Positions 53,925 to 62,745 of a stretch of 64,000 nt of DNA are shown here, in pieces. The stretch lies in contig NZ_QDDJ01000004.1 in assembly GCF_003121625.1 (NCBI RefSeq), positions 124,001 to 188,000 of the forward strand. Reading direction: 5' to 3'. The notes beneath the pieces are model-generated. The model worked only from the letters and a program-made list of their open reading frames with translations. It searched no databases and was not told where the DNA came from. This DNA is from Ornithinimicrobium cavernae (lineage in GTDB: Bacteria > Actinomycetota > Actinomycetes > Actinomycetales > Dermatophilaceae). Within the stretch, counting starts at the first letter, position 1, and every line of letters begins with the position of its first letter. The position numbers were made by a program, and so were the translations under genes.

Positions 53925-55154
53925 ATGGACCTGCTGCCCTCCGTCGGTGTCGCTGCACTGCTCTTCGTGCTGATCGCGATCGGCGACCTCATCTCGACAC
54001 GGACCAGGGCGCGGGTCCCGGCCATCCTGGTCGCCATCGTCCTCTATCTCACGCTCATCTGGACGGGCCTGGTGGACGGCGAGATCGTCTCCACCTCGGT
54101 CGTCAACCAGTTCGGCATCATGGTCATCGCGATGGCCCTGGTCCACCTCGGCACGATCATCCCGATCAAGGTGCTCACCGCCCAGTGGCGTGCCGTGCTG
54201 ATCGCCGTGGCAGGCCTGGTCGTGGCGCTCACCCTGATCCTGACCATCGTCAGCCTCGTCTACGACTACCCGACCGCGGTCTCCGGCAGCGGCCCGATCG
54301 CCGGCGGCATCCTGGCCATGCTGATCACCAGCCAGGAGCTGGAGGCCCAGGGCCTGACCCATCTCCTGGTCATCCCGGCGACGATCATCGCCATCCAGGG
54401 ACTGGTCGGCATCCCGATCGCCTCGGCACTACTGCGCCGGTATGCCGTGGACTTCCGTGCGCGGTCCCCTCTCGTGGCCGCCCACGCACCTGGGAGCCAG
54501 AGCCTGGCGCACACGGTCGACGACCTGCCGCTGGGCGAGCTCCCCGAGGACGTCCCGGAGGAGGAGTTCCTCGAGGAGACGCACCGCCAGCTCCTGCCCG
54601 AGCGCTACCGCTCCCCTGCGGTCCTGCTGGCGATGGTCGCGGCGCTCGGGACCCTGGCCTTCTATCTCGGTGACTGGAGCGGGGTCAACTACGGCATCTG
54701 GTCGCTGCTCATCGGCATCGCCTGCCAGTACTTCGGGGTCCTCCCTCACAAGGCCCTCGACGAGGCGAACAGCTTCGGGATCGTGACTGCCGGCATACTT
54801 GTCGTCGTCCTGGCCTCCATGGGTGGGGTGACCATCGGACAGCTGCTCGACTCCATCGGGCCCGTGCTGCTCATCCTGGGCCTCGGCGTGATCGGGCTCA
54901 TGGCCGGCGGGATGCTCGCCGCGCGGCTGCTCCGGTGGGACCCCAAGAAGGCCATGCCCGTCTCCCTCACCGCGCTGATCGGCTTCCCGGCCGACTACAT
55001 CATCTGCGAGGAGATCGCCAACTCCCTCGGCGAGGACGCCGAGGAGCGCGAGGCCATCATGGACGAGATCCTGGCGCCCATGCTGGTCGGCGGGTTCACG
55101 TCCGTCTCCCTGGCCTCCGTCCTCATCGCCTCCACCCTGGTCGGCACGCTGTAG
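53925..55154 (+). CDS. Multi-pass membrane protein, probable carrier
   Basis: The 409-residue protein from ATG 53925 (GAAAGG upstream) has about ten hydrophobic segments in two halves, separated at ~170-225 by a charged cytoplasmic loop (LGELPEDVPEEEFLEETH). Repeated glycine-rich motifs (GSGPIAGGILAMLITSQELE and IGFPADYIICEEIANSLGED) suggest inverted-repeat re-entrant loops, as in secondary carriers of the GltS/citrate-carrier type. I cannot name the family firmly. It is co-transcribed with the amidohydrolase, so uptake or efflux of that enzyme's substrate is the simplest role. Confidence 0.72.
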   Translation: MDLLPSVGVAALLFVLIAIGDLISTRTRARVPAILVAIVLYLTLIWTGLVDGEIVSTSVVNQFGIMVIAMALVHLGTIIPIKVLTAQWRAVLIAVAGLVVALTLILTIVSLVYDYPTAVSGSGPIAGGILAMLITSQELEAQGLTHLLVIPATIIAIQGLVGIPIASALLRRYAVDFRARSPLVAAHAPGSQSLAHTVDDLPLGELPEDVPEEEFLEETHRQLLPERYRSPAVLLAMVAALGTLAFYLGDWSGVNYGIWSLLIGIACQYFGVLPHKALDEANSFGIVTAGILVVVLASMGGVTIGQLLDSIGPVLLILGLGVIGLMAGGMLAARLLRWDPKKAMPVSLTALIGFPADYIICEEIANSLGEDAEEREAIMDEILAPMLVGGFTSVSLASVLIASTLVGTL

Positions 55155-55162
55155 GCTCTAGG

Positions 55163-55196
55163 TGCGCAACTATTGCGCATGTGCAGTTCTTGCGCA
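55163..55196. promoter_or_regulatory. Palindromic TGCGCA cluster upstream of the HTH/vWA genes
   Basis: TGCGCA occurs at 55163, 55174 and 55191. The first two form a perfect inverted repeat GCGCAACTATTGCGC (55164-55178). The cluster ends 12 bp before the HTH gene start, so autoregulation by the encoded HTH protein is plausible. Confidence 0.5.
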
Positions 55197-55208
55197 TAGA
55201 CTGCTGTG

Positions 55209-55571
55209 ATGAACGACGAGCTCACCACCCGCTACGAGCAGGCCGTGACAGCCCTGGGCGAGGTCGACCTGGCCTCCCCCACCGCGGCGGTCACCTCCCT
55301 CACACAGGCACGTGACGCCGTCCAGTCCGCGCTGGATGAGGCGATGGCCCAGGCCGTGACCCGAGAGGGCGCCTCGCTGCGCCAGGTCGCCGCCCTCGCC
55401 GGGATCGCCCCCAACAGCGTCTCGCCGCGACTGGCACGATCAGCCAGCCTCGCGGCATACAGCCAGGACGGCCGCGTCGACGCCCAGGGGATCACGCTCG
55501 CGCGGGCCGACCACCAACAGGACGCGCCGATGCGGTTCGTCCGCCGCACCAGCAAAGGGGAACAATCGTGA
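55209..55571 (+). CDS. Small helix-turn-helix protein
   Basis: This is a 120-residue protein from ATG 55209 (GTG 55206 is an alternative). A mostly helical N-terminus is followed by an HTH at ~55-80: SLRQVAALAGIAPNSVSPRL. The C-terminal tail is basic (MRFVRRTSKGEQS). It overlaps the vWA gene (GTGA), so they are co-translated. It probably binds the TGCGCA repeats just upstream of its own gene; this is inference from position. Confidence 0.72.
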   Translation: MNDELTTRYEQAVTALGEVDLASPTAAVTSLTQARDAVQSALDEAMAQAVTREGASLRQVAALAGIAPNSVSPRLARSASLAAYSQDGRVDAQGITLARADHQQDAPMRFVRRTSKGEQS

Positions 55572-56230
55572 CTGACCCGAACTACACCCACCTGGCCTTC
55601 CTGCTCGATGCCTCCGGCTCGATGGCCACCATCAAGAGTGACGTCGAGGGCGGCTTCGACGCTTTCATCGCCGACCAGCGCACCCAGCCAGGCCGCTGCA
55701 CGGTGACCCTCGCCGACTTCTCCGGCCCCGGGGACTACGTCGTCCGCTACACCGGCAAGGACCTCGGTGAGGTCGAGCCCCTGACGCTGCACCCGCGCGG
55801 GATGACCGCCCTCCTGGACTCGATCGGCCACCTGGTCACCGAGACCGGGCACTTCCTGGACGCAATGCCTGAGGACCAGCGCCCCGGCCTGGTGATCGTG
55901 GGGATCATGACCGACGGGCTCGAGAACAGCTCGCAGGAGTGGACCCACGCCGGCATCAAGGCCCTCATCGAGGAGCAGGAAAGGACCTACAACTGGGTCT
56001 TCCACTACCTCGGCGCCAACCAGGACGCGATCGAGGTCGGCGCCGGCCTCGGCGTCCGAGCCGACTCCTCGCTCACCTATGCCCCCGCTGCTGCTGGGTC
56101 GGCGATGGAGGCCTACTCCGCCTCGCTGTCCTCGCTGCGCGGAGCCGTGGCCCGCGGTGAGGACGTCGCGTCTGCTCGGCGCACCTCGGCCTACACCGCG
56201 GCGCAGCGAAAGAAGGCTGCCAAGAGGTGA
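55568..56230 (+). CDS. von Willebrand factor A (vWA) domain protein
   Basis: GTG 55568 starts a 220-residue protein; AAAGGGGAAC precedes it. LAFLLDASGSMATI contains the MIDAS metal motif (DxSxS), with later MIDAS-type Thr/Asp positions at HPRGMTALLDSIG and IMTDGLENSS. NWVFHYLGANQDAIEVGAGL and SAYTAAQRKKAAK end it. Similar short cytoplasmic vWA proteins are common in phage and actinobacterial accessory DNA, with unknown partners. Fragments of a paralogue survive at 50688-50995 and 51756-51793. Confidence 0.85.
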   Translation: MTDPNYTHLAFLLDASGSMATIKSDVEGGFDAFIADQRTQPGRCTVTLADFSGPGDYVVRYTGKDLGEVEPLTLHPRGMTALLDSIGHLVTETGHFLDAMPEDQRPGLVIVGIMTDGLENSSQEWTHAGIKALIEEQERTYNWVFHYLGANQDAIEVGAGLGVRADSSLTYAPAAAGSAMEAYSASLSSLRGAVARGEDVASARRTSAYTAAQRKKAAKR

Positions 56231-56308
56231 GACATCGTCTGGCCTGGTGCCGCTCGGGACTGGCGAGACGGCCCTTCGAAGCGTGACTGCCTGCCCCCTC
56301 AGGTCGGG

Positions 56309-56692
56309 CTACTCCGCGTCGGCGTTGAACTCCTCGATCGCCTCTCGTGCGATGCGGAAGCCCTCAACCCCGTTCGGCACACCTGAGTAGATCGCGACCT
56401 GCATCAGCACCTCCCGGATCTCGTCTGTGGTCACGCCGTTGCGCAGGGCACCCTTGACGTGGAGCTTGAGCTCGTGCGGGCGGGGCAGGGCGGCGAGCAT
56501 GGCGATGTTCAGCATGCTGCGCGTCTTGTGCGGCAGGCCGTCACGGCCCCAGACTGCGCCCCAGCAGTAGGTGGTGACCAGCTCCTGGAAGTCGCGGTTG
56601 AAGTCGTCGGCCTTCGCCATGGAGGCCTCGACATACTTCTCGCCGACGACCTTCTTGCGGATCTCCAGGCCGGTGTCGAACGGTTCGCTCAT
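56309..56692 (-). CDS. Carboxymuconolactone decarboxylase (CMD)-family protein
   Basis: ATG 56692 follows AAGGAG. The 127-residue all-helical protein matches CMD/PcaC: TYCWGAVWGRDGLPHKTRSM, LNIAMLAALPRPHELKLHVK, and GVTTDEIREVLMQVAIYSG. The canonical CxxC redox pair of AhpD is absent, so a decarboxylase or lactone-acting role is more likely than peroxidase. It is encoded 24 bp after the GntR regulator and closes the minus-strand catabolic block. Confidence 0.85.
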   Translation of the reverse strand: MSEPFDTGLEIRKKVVGEKYVEASMAKADDFNRDFQELVTTYCWGAVWGRDGLPHKTRSMLNIAMLAALPRPHELKLHVKGALRNGVTTDEIREVLMQVAIYSGVPNGVEGFRIAREAIEEFNADAE

Positions 56693-56716
56693 CGTGCACT
56701 CCTTGGTTGTGATGGG

Positions 56717-57427
56717 TCAGTCGGGTCCGCCCTCGGACTGGGCGGTCGTCTCGCCGCCGACACGGCGGTCGAAGTTCGCTGCCAAGAGCTCCCCGGAATG
56801 GAGGAGGTGGGCATGCATCGCGGCTCGTCCAGCCTCGGGGTCGCTCTCCTCGAAGGCAGCCAGGATCGCGTCGTGATCGGTCATCGTCGACTCGGGCCAC
56901 CCGGGGATCGAGGCGTAGTACATGCGGGGCACGTAGCGGGTCAACAGGCCCAGCACCCACAGAATCTTGGGTGAGTTGCCGAGCTTGTTGAGCTCGCGGT
57001 GGAACTGGTGGTTGAGCTCCTCCAGCTGCGCGATGTCGTTGGCCTTGGCAGCCTTGCCCAGCTGGTCGTGGAGCGTGCGCAGTCGCGCAACATCGTCCGG
57101 CGTCGCGTTGGCCACGGCGCGCGCCACCATCTCGCCAGCCACCAGCGCCTGGACCGTGAACAGATCCTTGATGTCCGCCGAGCTCAGGTGAGCCACCTGG
57201 AACCCGCGCCGCGGGATGAGGTCCAGGAACCCCTCGACCCTCAGCGTCTTCAGCGCCTCGCGAGCCGGCGTCGTGGATATGCTCAGCGCCTCGGCGATCG
57301 TGTCCACCCGCACGGAGTCGCCGGGCTTGAGCTTGCCCGACATGATCTGTGCGCGCACGAACGTCGCCGCCTCGTCGCTCAGCTGCGGTCGCCGGACAAC
57401 CTTCGGCACTTCGGGATCGACGGTCAC
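56717..57427 (-). CDS. GntR-family regulator, FadR/FCD subgroup
   Basis: The start is GTG 57427 directly after GGAAAGGAGGGGGACAC; the longer frame to 57508 is not needed. The 236-residue protein has an N-terminal winged HTH (ADTIAEALSISTTPAREALK-like segment, residues ~30-65) and an FCD helical ligand domain with FTVQALVAGEMVARAVAN, HQFHRELNKLGNSP and DHDAILAAFEESD, including likely metal-ligand residues. FCD regulators sense carboxylic acids. It probably controls the surrounding import and oxidation genes. Confidence 0.87.
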   Translation of the reverse strand: MTVDPEVPKVVRRPQLSDEAATFVRAQIMSGKLKPGDSVRVDTIAEALSISTTPAREALKTLRVEGFLDLIPRRGFQVAHLSSADIKDLFTVQALVAGEMVARAVANATPDDVARLRTLHDQLGKAAKANDIAQLEELNHQFHRELNKLGNSPKILWVLGLLTRYVPRMYYASIPGWPESTMTDHDAILAAFEESDPEAGRAAMHAHLLHSGELLAANFDRRVGGETTAQSEGGPD

Positions 57428-57553
57428 GTGTCCCCCTCCTTTCCAGTGAAACGGAGACAGTATGACGTCGCCCCAGTTCGGAGCCCAATGTCTCACCCCC
57501 GGTGACACTCGGCTGGGGGTGGGTGCAGGCTGCTGACTGCCCGGCAGCGCGGC

Positions 57554-57847
57554 TCATGAGGGCCAGGTCTCGAAGAACTCCCGTCCCCGTTCCGCCAGCT
57601 CAGGGATCGCCTGGCCATGGCCCCACCGCGCGAAGTGCTCGCTCTCCCCGTGAGCCTTGAAGGCCGCCTCGTCCGCATAGACCTCGAAGATCCGGAACGT
57701 GCCGGGCTCGTCGGCGGATGTGTACGGCTGGTAGTAGACGTTGCCGGGCTCGGCGCGAGAGGGCTCGATCAGCTGCTCGAGCGCCTCGGCGACAATGCTC
57801 TCGCTGCCAGGCTTCGCTCTCCAGACGGCATTGACGACGTAGGCCAT
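57554..57847 (-). CDS. Antibiotic biosynthesis monooxygenase (ABM)-fold protein, YgiN-like
   Basis: The 97-residue protein from ATG 57847 has a ferredoxin-like ABM fold: VVNAVWRAKPGSESIVAEAL, EPSRAEPGNVYYQPYTS, FEVYADEAAFKAHGESEHF. The family includes quinol monooxygenases that need no cofactor. Its start lies 5 bp after the stop of the dehydrogenase-like gene, so it is part of the same transcript. A role on an aromatic or quinoid intermediate is possible but not proven. Confidence 0.87.
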   Translation of the reverse strand: MAYVVNAVWRAKPGSESIVAEALEQLIEPSRAEPGNVYYQPYTSADEPGTFRIFEVYADEAAFKAHGESEHFARWGHGQAIPELAERGREFFETWPS

Positions 57848-57852
57848 GACGG

Positions 57853-58773
57853 TCAGTCCTCCTGTGCTGCGGTCTGCTCGACCCAGCGGTAGATGTCTGT
57901 GTGGTCGGCGTGCGCGGGGAGTGTGTCCGCGGCACTCGCATAGAGCGATTCGGTGAGCCGGGCGTGGGCAGCGGGCACTCCGACCTGCTCAGCGAGATCG
58001 GTGGCGATCCGGATGTCCTTGAGCAGGAGCGCCAGCTCGAAGCCGGAGTCGAAGGTCCTCGGGATGACATAGCGTGGCCACTTGGTCATGGTGGACCAGC
58101 TCCTGCCGCTCGAGCCGTTGATCGCCTGAGTCATGACCTCGGGATCCAGACCGAACCGGGTCCCGATCAGGAGGGCCTCCGAACTCGCGACGAGGCTGGA
58201 GCCGGACAGCAGGTTGTTGATGGCTTTGAGGGCGTGCCCAGCACCTGCATCTCCGGCGTGGACCACATTGGACCCGATGCGCTCCAGGGCCGGGAGCACG
58301 CGCTCGTGGAGCTCCCGGGGTCCACCGGTCATCACCGTCAGGCTTCCTGAGACTGCGCCCGGGACACCACCGGAGACCGGTGCGTCCATGAACGGAACAC
58401 CCCGCTGTGCGGCCTCACCTGCCATGCGGACCGTCTCGGAGGGACGGGATGAGCTCATGTCGACCAGGACCGACTCGGGTGCGTGCTGGGCCATGACGTC
58501 GAGGAGTCCGGCGCCGAGCATCACCTTCTCGACGACCGTCGAGTCGGGAAGCATGAGGATCAGCGAACGCGTGCCGGTGACGGTCCCCACCAGGTTCGCG
58601 GCTCGATGATAACCAGCGGCCCCGTCCAGCGCGGTGCCCTGTGCCTCGTTGATGTCATAGCCCGACACCGTGAACCCACCGTCGAGCAGGCGCTGGACCA
58701 TGGGGACTCCCATGTTGCCCAGCCCGATGAAGCCGATCCGGTCTCCGGCGGTCAGGACGTCGTCGGCGCTCAT
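57853..58773 (-). CDS. 3-Hydroxyisobutyrate dehydrogenase-like NAD(P)-dependent oxidoreductase (copy 1)
   Basis: The 306-residue enzyme from ATG 58773 overlaps the cupin stop (ATGA). IGFIGLGNMGVPM is the nucleotide-binding motif, MDAPVSGGVPGA the substrate site, and GAGHALKAINNLLSG carries the catalytic Lys. The C-terminal helical domain (LLLKDIRIATDLAEQVGVP) is normal. Family members oxidise beta-hydroxyacids or reduce the semialdehydes (HIBADH, tartronate semialdehyde reductase). Copy 2 is encoded two genes upstream in the same operon. Confidence 0.9.
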   Translation of the reverse strand: MSADDVLTAGDRIGFIGLGNMGVPMVQRLLDGGFTVSGYDINEAQGTALDGAAGYHRAANLVGTVTGTRSLILMLPDSTVVEKVMLGAGLLDVMAQHAPESVLVDMSSSRPSETVRMAGEAAQRGVPFMDAPVSGGVPGAVSGSLTVMTGGPRELHERVLPALERIGSNVVHAGDAGAGHALKAINNLLSGSSLVASSEALLIGTRFGLDPEVMTQAINGSSGRSWSTMTKWPRYVIPRTFDSGFELALLLKDIRIATDLAEQVGVPAAHARLTESLYASAADTLPAHADHTDIYRWVEQTAAQED

Positions 58774-59177
58774 GCGACACCCGTGCTGCGGGCTCGGAAC
58801 GACTCGTACTCCTCCGCACCGACCTCCTCGAGCCACTCGGTGGTGCCGAGGGAGATCGCGACGTGCACGAGGAAGGTGTCGTCGTCGCTGCCGTGCCAGT
58901 GGTCCTGTCCGGGCGGGGTCCAGGCGGTGTCGCCCTTGCGCAGACGCTGGATGTCGCCGTCGCGGGTCGCGACCCACCCTTCGCCGGAGAGCACCTGCAG
59001 CAGTTGGCCACCCTCGTGCCGGTGCCAATAGGTCCGGCTGCACGGCCCGAAGTGCACGGTGTTGACCATGACCCCGTCGGTGGCCCGCATCAGCGGATCT
59101 CCCCACACGTCGCCGGTGAATGTCTCGGTGCGCTTCTCGACCACAGCATCTTCTGCTCTGGCGCGGATCACCTTCAT
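58770..59177 (-). CDS. Cupin-fold protein
   Basis: This is a 135-residue single-domain cupin from ATG 59177, overlapping both neighbours by 4 bp. Cupin motif 1 reads TYWHRHEGGQLLQVLSGEG (HxH...E ligands) and motif 2 PPGQDHWHGSDDDTFLVH. It resembles the metal-binding cupins of decarboxylase and dioxygenase type and the YhhW/TM1287 group. In this operon it could isomerise or decarboxylate an intermediate. Confidence 0.87.
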   Translation of the reverse strand: MKVIRARAEDAVVEKRTETFTGDVWGDPLMRATDGVMVNTVHFGPCSRTYWHRHEGGQLLQVLSGEGWVATRDGDIQRLRKGDTAWTPPGQDHWHGSDDDTFLVHVAISLGTTEWLEEVGAEEYESFRARSTGVA

Positions 59178-60103
59178 GATGCTTCCTCTCCGTTGTGTGC
59201 GTGCGCGGCGATGCGGACACCGCCGGCGAGGTCACCGAGTGCGTCCACGACCCGGTTGCTGATGAGGTCACCTCGACCGGTCTGCAGTGCCACGCCGAAG
59301 GCGGACACCGGGCCCGAGGCGTGCAGGCTGGGCACTCCGATCTCACCCAGGTGCTGCACATAGAGCAGCAGGTCCTTGAGCATCAGGTGCGAGGTCAGGC
59401 CACCCTCGAGGTAGTCCCCCTGCACGATCGATGGGAACCGGTGTTCGGTGGCCCAGTTGGCACCACTGGAGGCGTTGATCACCTCAAGCAGCTGCGCGGG
59501 GTCGACACCGCTCTTGGCTCCTGCGACAAGCACCTCCGCGCTGGCCGAGAGATTCATCGCGTTGAGGAAGTTGTTGAGCACCTTGGCGGTGTGACCCGCG
59601 CCCGACCCACCCATCCGGCAGACGCGGTCCGCGATGATCGCGAAGACCGGCTCCAGCCGGTCGATCGCGTCAGCGTCGCCACCCACCATCAGCGTCAACG
59701 TGCCCCGGGCCGCAGCAGCGGCACCACCGGAGACCCCGGCATCGACGTAACTCACGCCACGCTCCCCCAGCCGAGCGTGGATCGAGCGGGTCGACGCCGG
59801 CGAGCACGTGCTCAGATCCGCCACCACGGTGCCCGGCCGCAGTCGCTCCTCCAGCCCCTCGGGGCCGAGCACGACACTCTCCACGACGGTGCTGTCCGGC
59901 AGGGACAGCAGCACAACCTCCGCCTGCTCGGCAAGGGTGGCCAGGTCCGGTGCCCCACGGACACCGACGCGCTCGGCCACGGCCGGGTCCCGGTCAAAGG
60001 CAAGGACATCGCACCCCTGCCCGACCAGTTGGCCCGCCATCCGTGACCCCATGTTGCCCAGGCCGACGAACCCGACGGGCCCCTTCTCCAGCGCACCAGT
60101 CAT
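59174..60103 (-). CDS. 3-Hydroxyisobutyrate dehydrogenase-like NAD(P)-dependent oxidoreductase (copy 2)
   Basis: The 309-residue enzyme from ATG 60103 has VGFVGLGNMGSRM (NAD(P) site), LSLPDSTVVESVV, VDAGVSGGAAAAARGTLTLM (substrate site) and GAGHTAKVLNNFLNAM with the catalytic Lys. It is clearly related to copy 1 but diverged, so the two may use different substrates. ATGA overlaps on both sides place it between the MBL-fold gene and the cupin gene. Confidence 0.9.
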   Translation of the reverse strand: MTGALEKGPVGFVGLGNMGSRMAGQLVGQGCDVLAFDRDPAVAERVGVRGAPDLATLAEQAEVVLLSLPDSTVVESVVLGPEGLEERLRPGTVVADLSTCSPASTRSIHARLGERGVSYVDAGVSGGAAAAARGTLTLMVGGDADAIDRLEPVFAIIADRVCRMGGSGAGHTAKVLNNFLNAMNLSASAEVLVAGAKSGVDPAQLLEVINASSGANWATEHRFPSIVQGDYLEGGLTSHLMLKDLLLYVQHLGEIGVPSLHASGPVSAFGVALQTGRGDLISNRVVDALGDLAGGVRIAAHAHNGEEAS

Positions 60104-60894
60104 CTGATCCGCACCCCGAAGCCCGGATCGCCGGCCTCGATCGCCGTGAACCTCTCCAGGACGAGCGGGTCGTGACCAGCGACATACGCAATGCCCTCCC
60201 GCTTGGCCAGTCCGGAGATGACATCAAAGGCCTGGTACATGCGCTCGAGGTCGTGCACCATCAGGAACGGCCGGTCGAGGTCGACCTCGTCGTAGTAGTG
60301 CACCGCGTCCGAGGCGAGCAGGACCTCGCCGCCCTCACCGTCCACCAGCACGATGAGCTCACCCGGGGTGTGCCCACCCACCTCCACTGCGGTGACCCCG
60401 GGAGCGACGTCGATGACGCCGGCCATGCGTTGCAACCGACCGGCCTCCTCGACCTGGCGCAGGTAGGTGATGTCACCGGGCTCCACGGCGTGCGCGAAGA
60501 TCTCGCGGCGGGCTATGGGACCGGACCAGAAGTCCAGCTCGCGGGAGGACATGACGACCCTGGCGTTCGGGAACAGGTTCACGTTGCCGGTGTGGTCGTA
60601 GTGCCCGTGAGTGATCACCACCGTGTCGACCGTCTCGGGGTCGACGCCGACCCTGGCGAGACCGTCGGGGACCGGGACGGTCATGACGCGGCCGCGCGGC
60701 TCACCGACCTCCGGTGTGAAACCGGTGTCGACCACGATCGTCCGACGCGAGTTGCGCACGACCCAGAAGAAGTAGTCCATCACCAGCGGTTCGTTGTGCA
60801 CCTGCTGATACATGTGGAAGTTGAGGTAGACGGATGCGGCGTCGGTCTGCCGGGTGGCATACCGCACGGCGAGCACCTCGTAGGACTCAGTCAC
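60100..60894 (-). CDS. Metallo-beta-lactamase-fold hydrolase, N-acyl homoserine lactonase-like
   Basis: The 264-residue protein from ATG 60894 has VVITHGHYDHTGN (HxHxDH zinc motif), VGGHTPGELIVL, LLASDAVHYYDEVD (bridging Asp) and VAGHDPLVLERF. The order and length match the AttM/AiiA lactonase family. Although called quorum-quenching lactonases, many relatives open metabolic lactones. With an importer and two hydroxyacid dehydrogenase-like enzymes beside it, lactone ring opening in a catabolic route is more likely here. It overlaps the permease gene by 8 bp. Confidence 0.88.
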   Translation of the reverse strand: MTESYEVLAVRYATRQTDAASVYLNFHMYQQVHNEPLVMDYFFWVVRNSRRTIVVDTGFTPEVGEPRGRVMTVPVPDGLARVGVDPETVDTVVITHGHYDHTGNVNLFPNARVVMSSRELDFWSGPIARREIFAHAVEPGDITYLRQVEEAGRLQRMAGVIDVAPGVTAVEVGGHTPGELIVLVDGEGGEVLLASDAVHYYDEVDLDRPFLMVHDLERMYQAFDVISGLAKREGIAYVAGHDPLVLERFTAIEAGDPGFGVRIR

Positions 60895-61891
60895 CGGTGG
60901 CCTCCTTGATCGGGTCCTCGGTCCTGCTCGAGCGGAGGTTGGCAGCGAAGCCGATCAGTCCCCTGGGCAGGAACAGGATGACCAGCATGAGGATCAGGCC
61001 ATAGACCAGCGAGGCCAGACCGGGCACCGAGCCGGCCATGACGTTGACCTGACCGACGACGGGTTGCAGGACGAGCTCGCCGAGCACGCCGCCAAGGATC
61101 TGACCGGCGCCGCCGAGGATCCCCGCGACGACCGGGTCGAGTGTCGCGTGGACACCGAAGGCCGTCTCGGCATCCATCAGCTTGTAGGTCGCCAGGTAGG
61201 CGACGCCGGCCATGGACGCCATCGCCGCGCTGATCGCCATCGCGATCACCTTGAGGCGCAGCACCCTCACGCCGACCGCGGCGGCCGCGTCCTGGTCGTC
61301 GCGGATCGCCCGCAGCTGCAGACCGAACTGTGAGCGCGCGACCCACCACAGCGTCATCGTCGCCAGGATGGCGACAACGAGAGCCAGGTAGTAGTAGGTG
61401 CGGAAGCCCTGGAACTGCAGACCGAGGAAGTCGACGCCCGGTGAGAACGGGATGTTGAGGCCGTACTGCCCGCCGGTGTAGTCGGCGAAGTAGCGGACCA
61501 GCTCATACAGGGAGACGACCATGAAGAAGGTGAGGACCGAGAAGTAGTGCCCTCGCAGCCTCAGGGTGATGTAGCCGACGAGGCAGGCGAACAGGGCGGT
61601 GACCAGCATGGCTGGGACCAGACCCACCAGCAGTGGCACCCCCGCCTCCTGCCTGAGGATGCCGGCGACATAGGCGCCCACGCCGAAGAAGGCGAGCTGG
61701 GCCAGCGACCACTGACCGGCGTAGCCGGCCATCAGGTTCCAGCTCTGTGCGACTGCCGAGAAGAGCAGCGCGAGCGTGAGCACCCGTAGCCAGAAGGCCT
61801 GCTGGATGAAGATCCCGAGGACGATCAGGAGGATGAACGCGGCGACCGTGATCCACTGAGCGACGGTGACTCGGCTCCGTAGCGCGCTCAT
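60887..61891 (-). CDS. livM: Branched-chain-type ABC transporter permease (LivM-like)
   Basis: The 334-residue membrane protein from ATG 61891 has about nine to ten hydrophobic segments. LNLMAGYAGQWSLAQLAFFG and LRAIRDDQDAAAAVGV (cytoplasmic coupling loop) are LivM signatures, and GILGGAGQILGGVLGELV is near the end. It overlaps the LivH gene by 4 bp. Together they form the channel for the substrate bound by the protein at the right edge of the window. Confidence 0.92.
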   Translation of the reverse strand: MSALRSRVTVAQWITVAAFILLIVLGIFIQQAFWLRVLTLALLFSAVAQSWNLMAGYAGQWSLAQLAFFGVGAYVAGILRQEAGVPLLVGLVPAMLVTALFACLVGYITLRLRGHYFSVLTFFMVVSLYELVRYFADYTGGQYGLNIPFSPGVDFLGLQFQGFRTYYYLALVVAILATMTLWWVARSQFGLQLRAIRDDQDAAAAVGVRVLRLKVIAMAISAAMASMAGVAYLATYKLMDAETAFGVHATLDPVVAGILGGAGQILGGVLGELVLQPVVGQVNVMAGSVPGLASLVYGLILMLVILFLPRGLIGFAANLRSSRTEDPIKEATGD

Positions 61892-62745
61892 ACTCGCCCC
61901 CTCCCGAGGATGCCCCGCGGTCTGACCAGGAGGACGAACAGCACGAGCAGGAACAGGGCCGTGTTCGTCAGGGCCGAGCTGAGATAGACGGTCACACCAG
62001 TGAGCACGAGCGCCACCAGCAGGGAGGCGACGGCTCCACCCCAGATGTCACCGAGCCCGCCGACGATGACGATGGCGAAGGCGATGATGGCGAAGGCCAG
62101 ACCGCTCTCTGAGCCGAAGGTGACGTAGGTGGAGATGATGCCCCCGGCCGCACCCGCCAGGCCCGCTCCCACCGTGAACGCCAACAGGGAGAGGCGGCGG
62201 TCGTTGATCCCGGCAAGCTGCACTGAGGTGCGGTCGTCGGTGACGGCCTTGACGGCCTTGCCGACCTTGGTCCGGTTGAGGAGCACGATCGTGATGACGC
62301 CGAGGGCGATCGCAAAGGCGAAGGCGATCACCTGGGTGACCCTGATGGGGATCGGGCCCAGGTACCAGGTGCCGAGGTCGATGGGCACGGTCCGGTAGTC
62401 GCTGCCCATGAAGATGAGTAGCAGGGCTGCCACCACACTGTTGAAACCGATCAGAGCGAACATCCGCACCAGTGGGCTGTTGACCGTGAAACGGAGGTAG
62501 CAGAGATACAGGACGGCACCGATCACCCCGACCACCACCATGTCGACCAGCACCAGGATGAACGGGTCCCAGTGCAGGGCGCGGTTGATGAGGAAGGTCG
62601 AGTAGGCGCCCAGGATGATGAGCGCCCCGTGCGCGAAGTTCACGATGTCCAGGACGCCGAGGATGATGTTCAGGCCGAGCGACAGGATGAAGTAGACCCC
62701 ACCCAGCAGGATCGAGCTGACGATCACGTTGGCGAGGGTGTCCAT
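61888..62745 (-). CDS. livH: Branched-chain-type ABC transporter permease (LivH-like)
   Basis: The 285-residue membrane protein from ATG 62745 shows LGLNIILGVLDIVNFAHGAL near its start and GVITIVLLNRTKVGKAVKAV followed by AGINDRRLSLLAFTVGAGLA, typical LivH blocks. About eight hydrophobic segments are visible. Its start shares one base with the stop of livF (TGATG). Confidence 0.92.
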   Translation of the reverse strand: MDTLANVIVSSILLGGVYFILSLGLNIILGVLDIVNFAHGALIILGAYSTFLINRALHWDPFILVLVDMVVVGVIGAVLYLCYLRFTVNSPLVRMFALIGFNSVVAALLLIFMGSDYRTVPIDLGTWYLGPIPIRVTQVIAFAFAIALGVITIVLLNRTKVGKAVKAVTDDRTSVQLAGINDRRLSLLAFTVGAGLAGAAGGIISTYVTFGSESGLAFAIIAFAIVIVGGLGDIWGGAVASLLVALVLTGVTVYLSSALTNTALFLLVLFVLLVRPRGILGRGRV

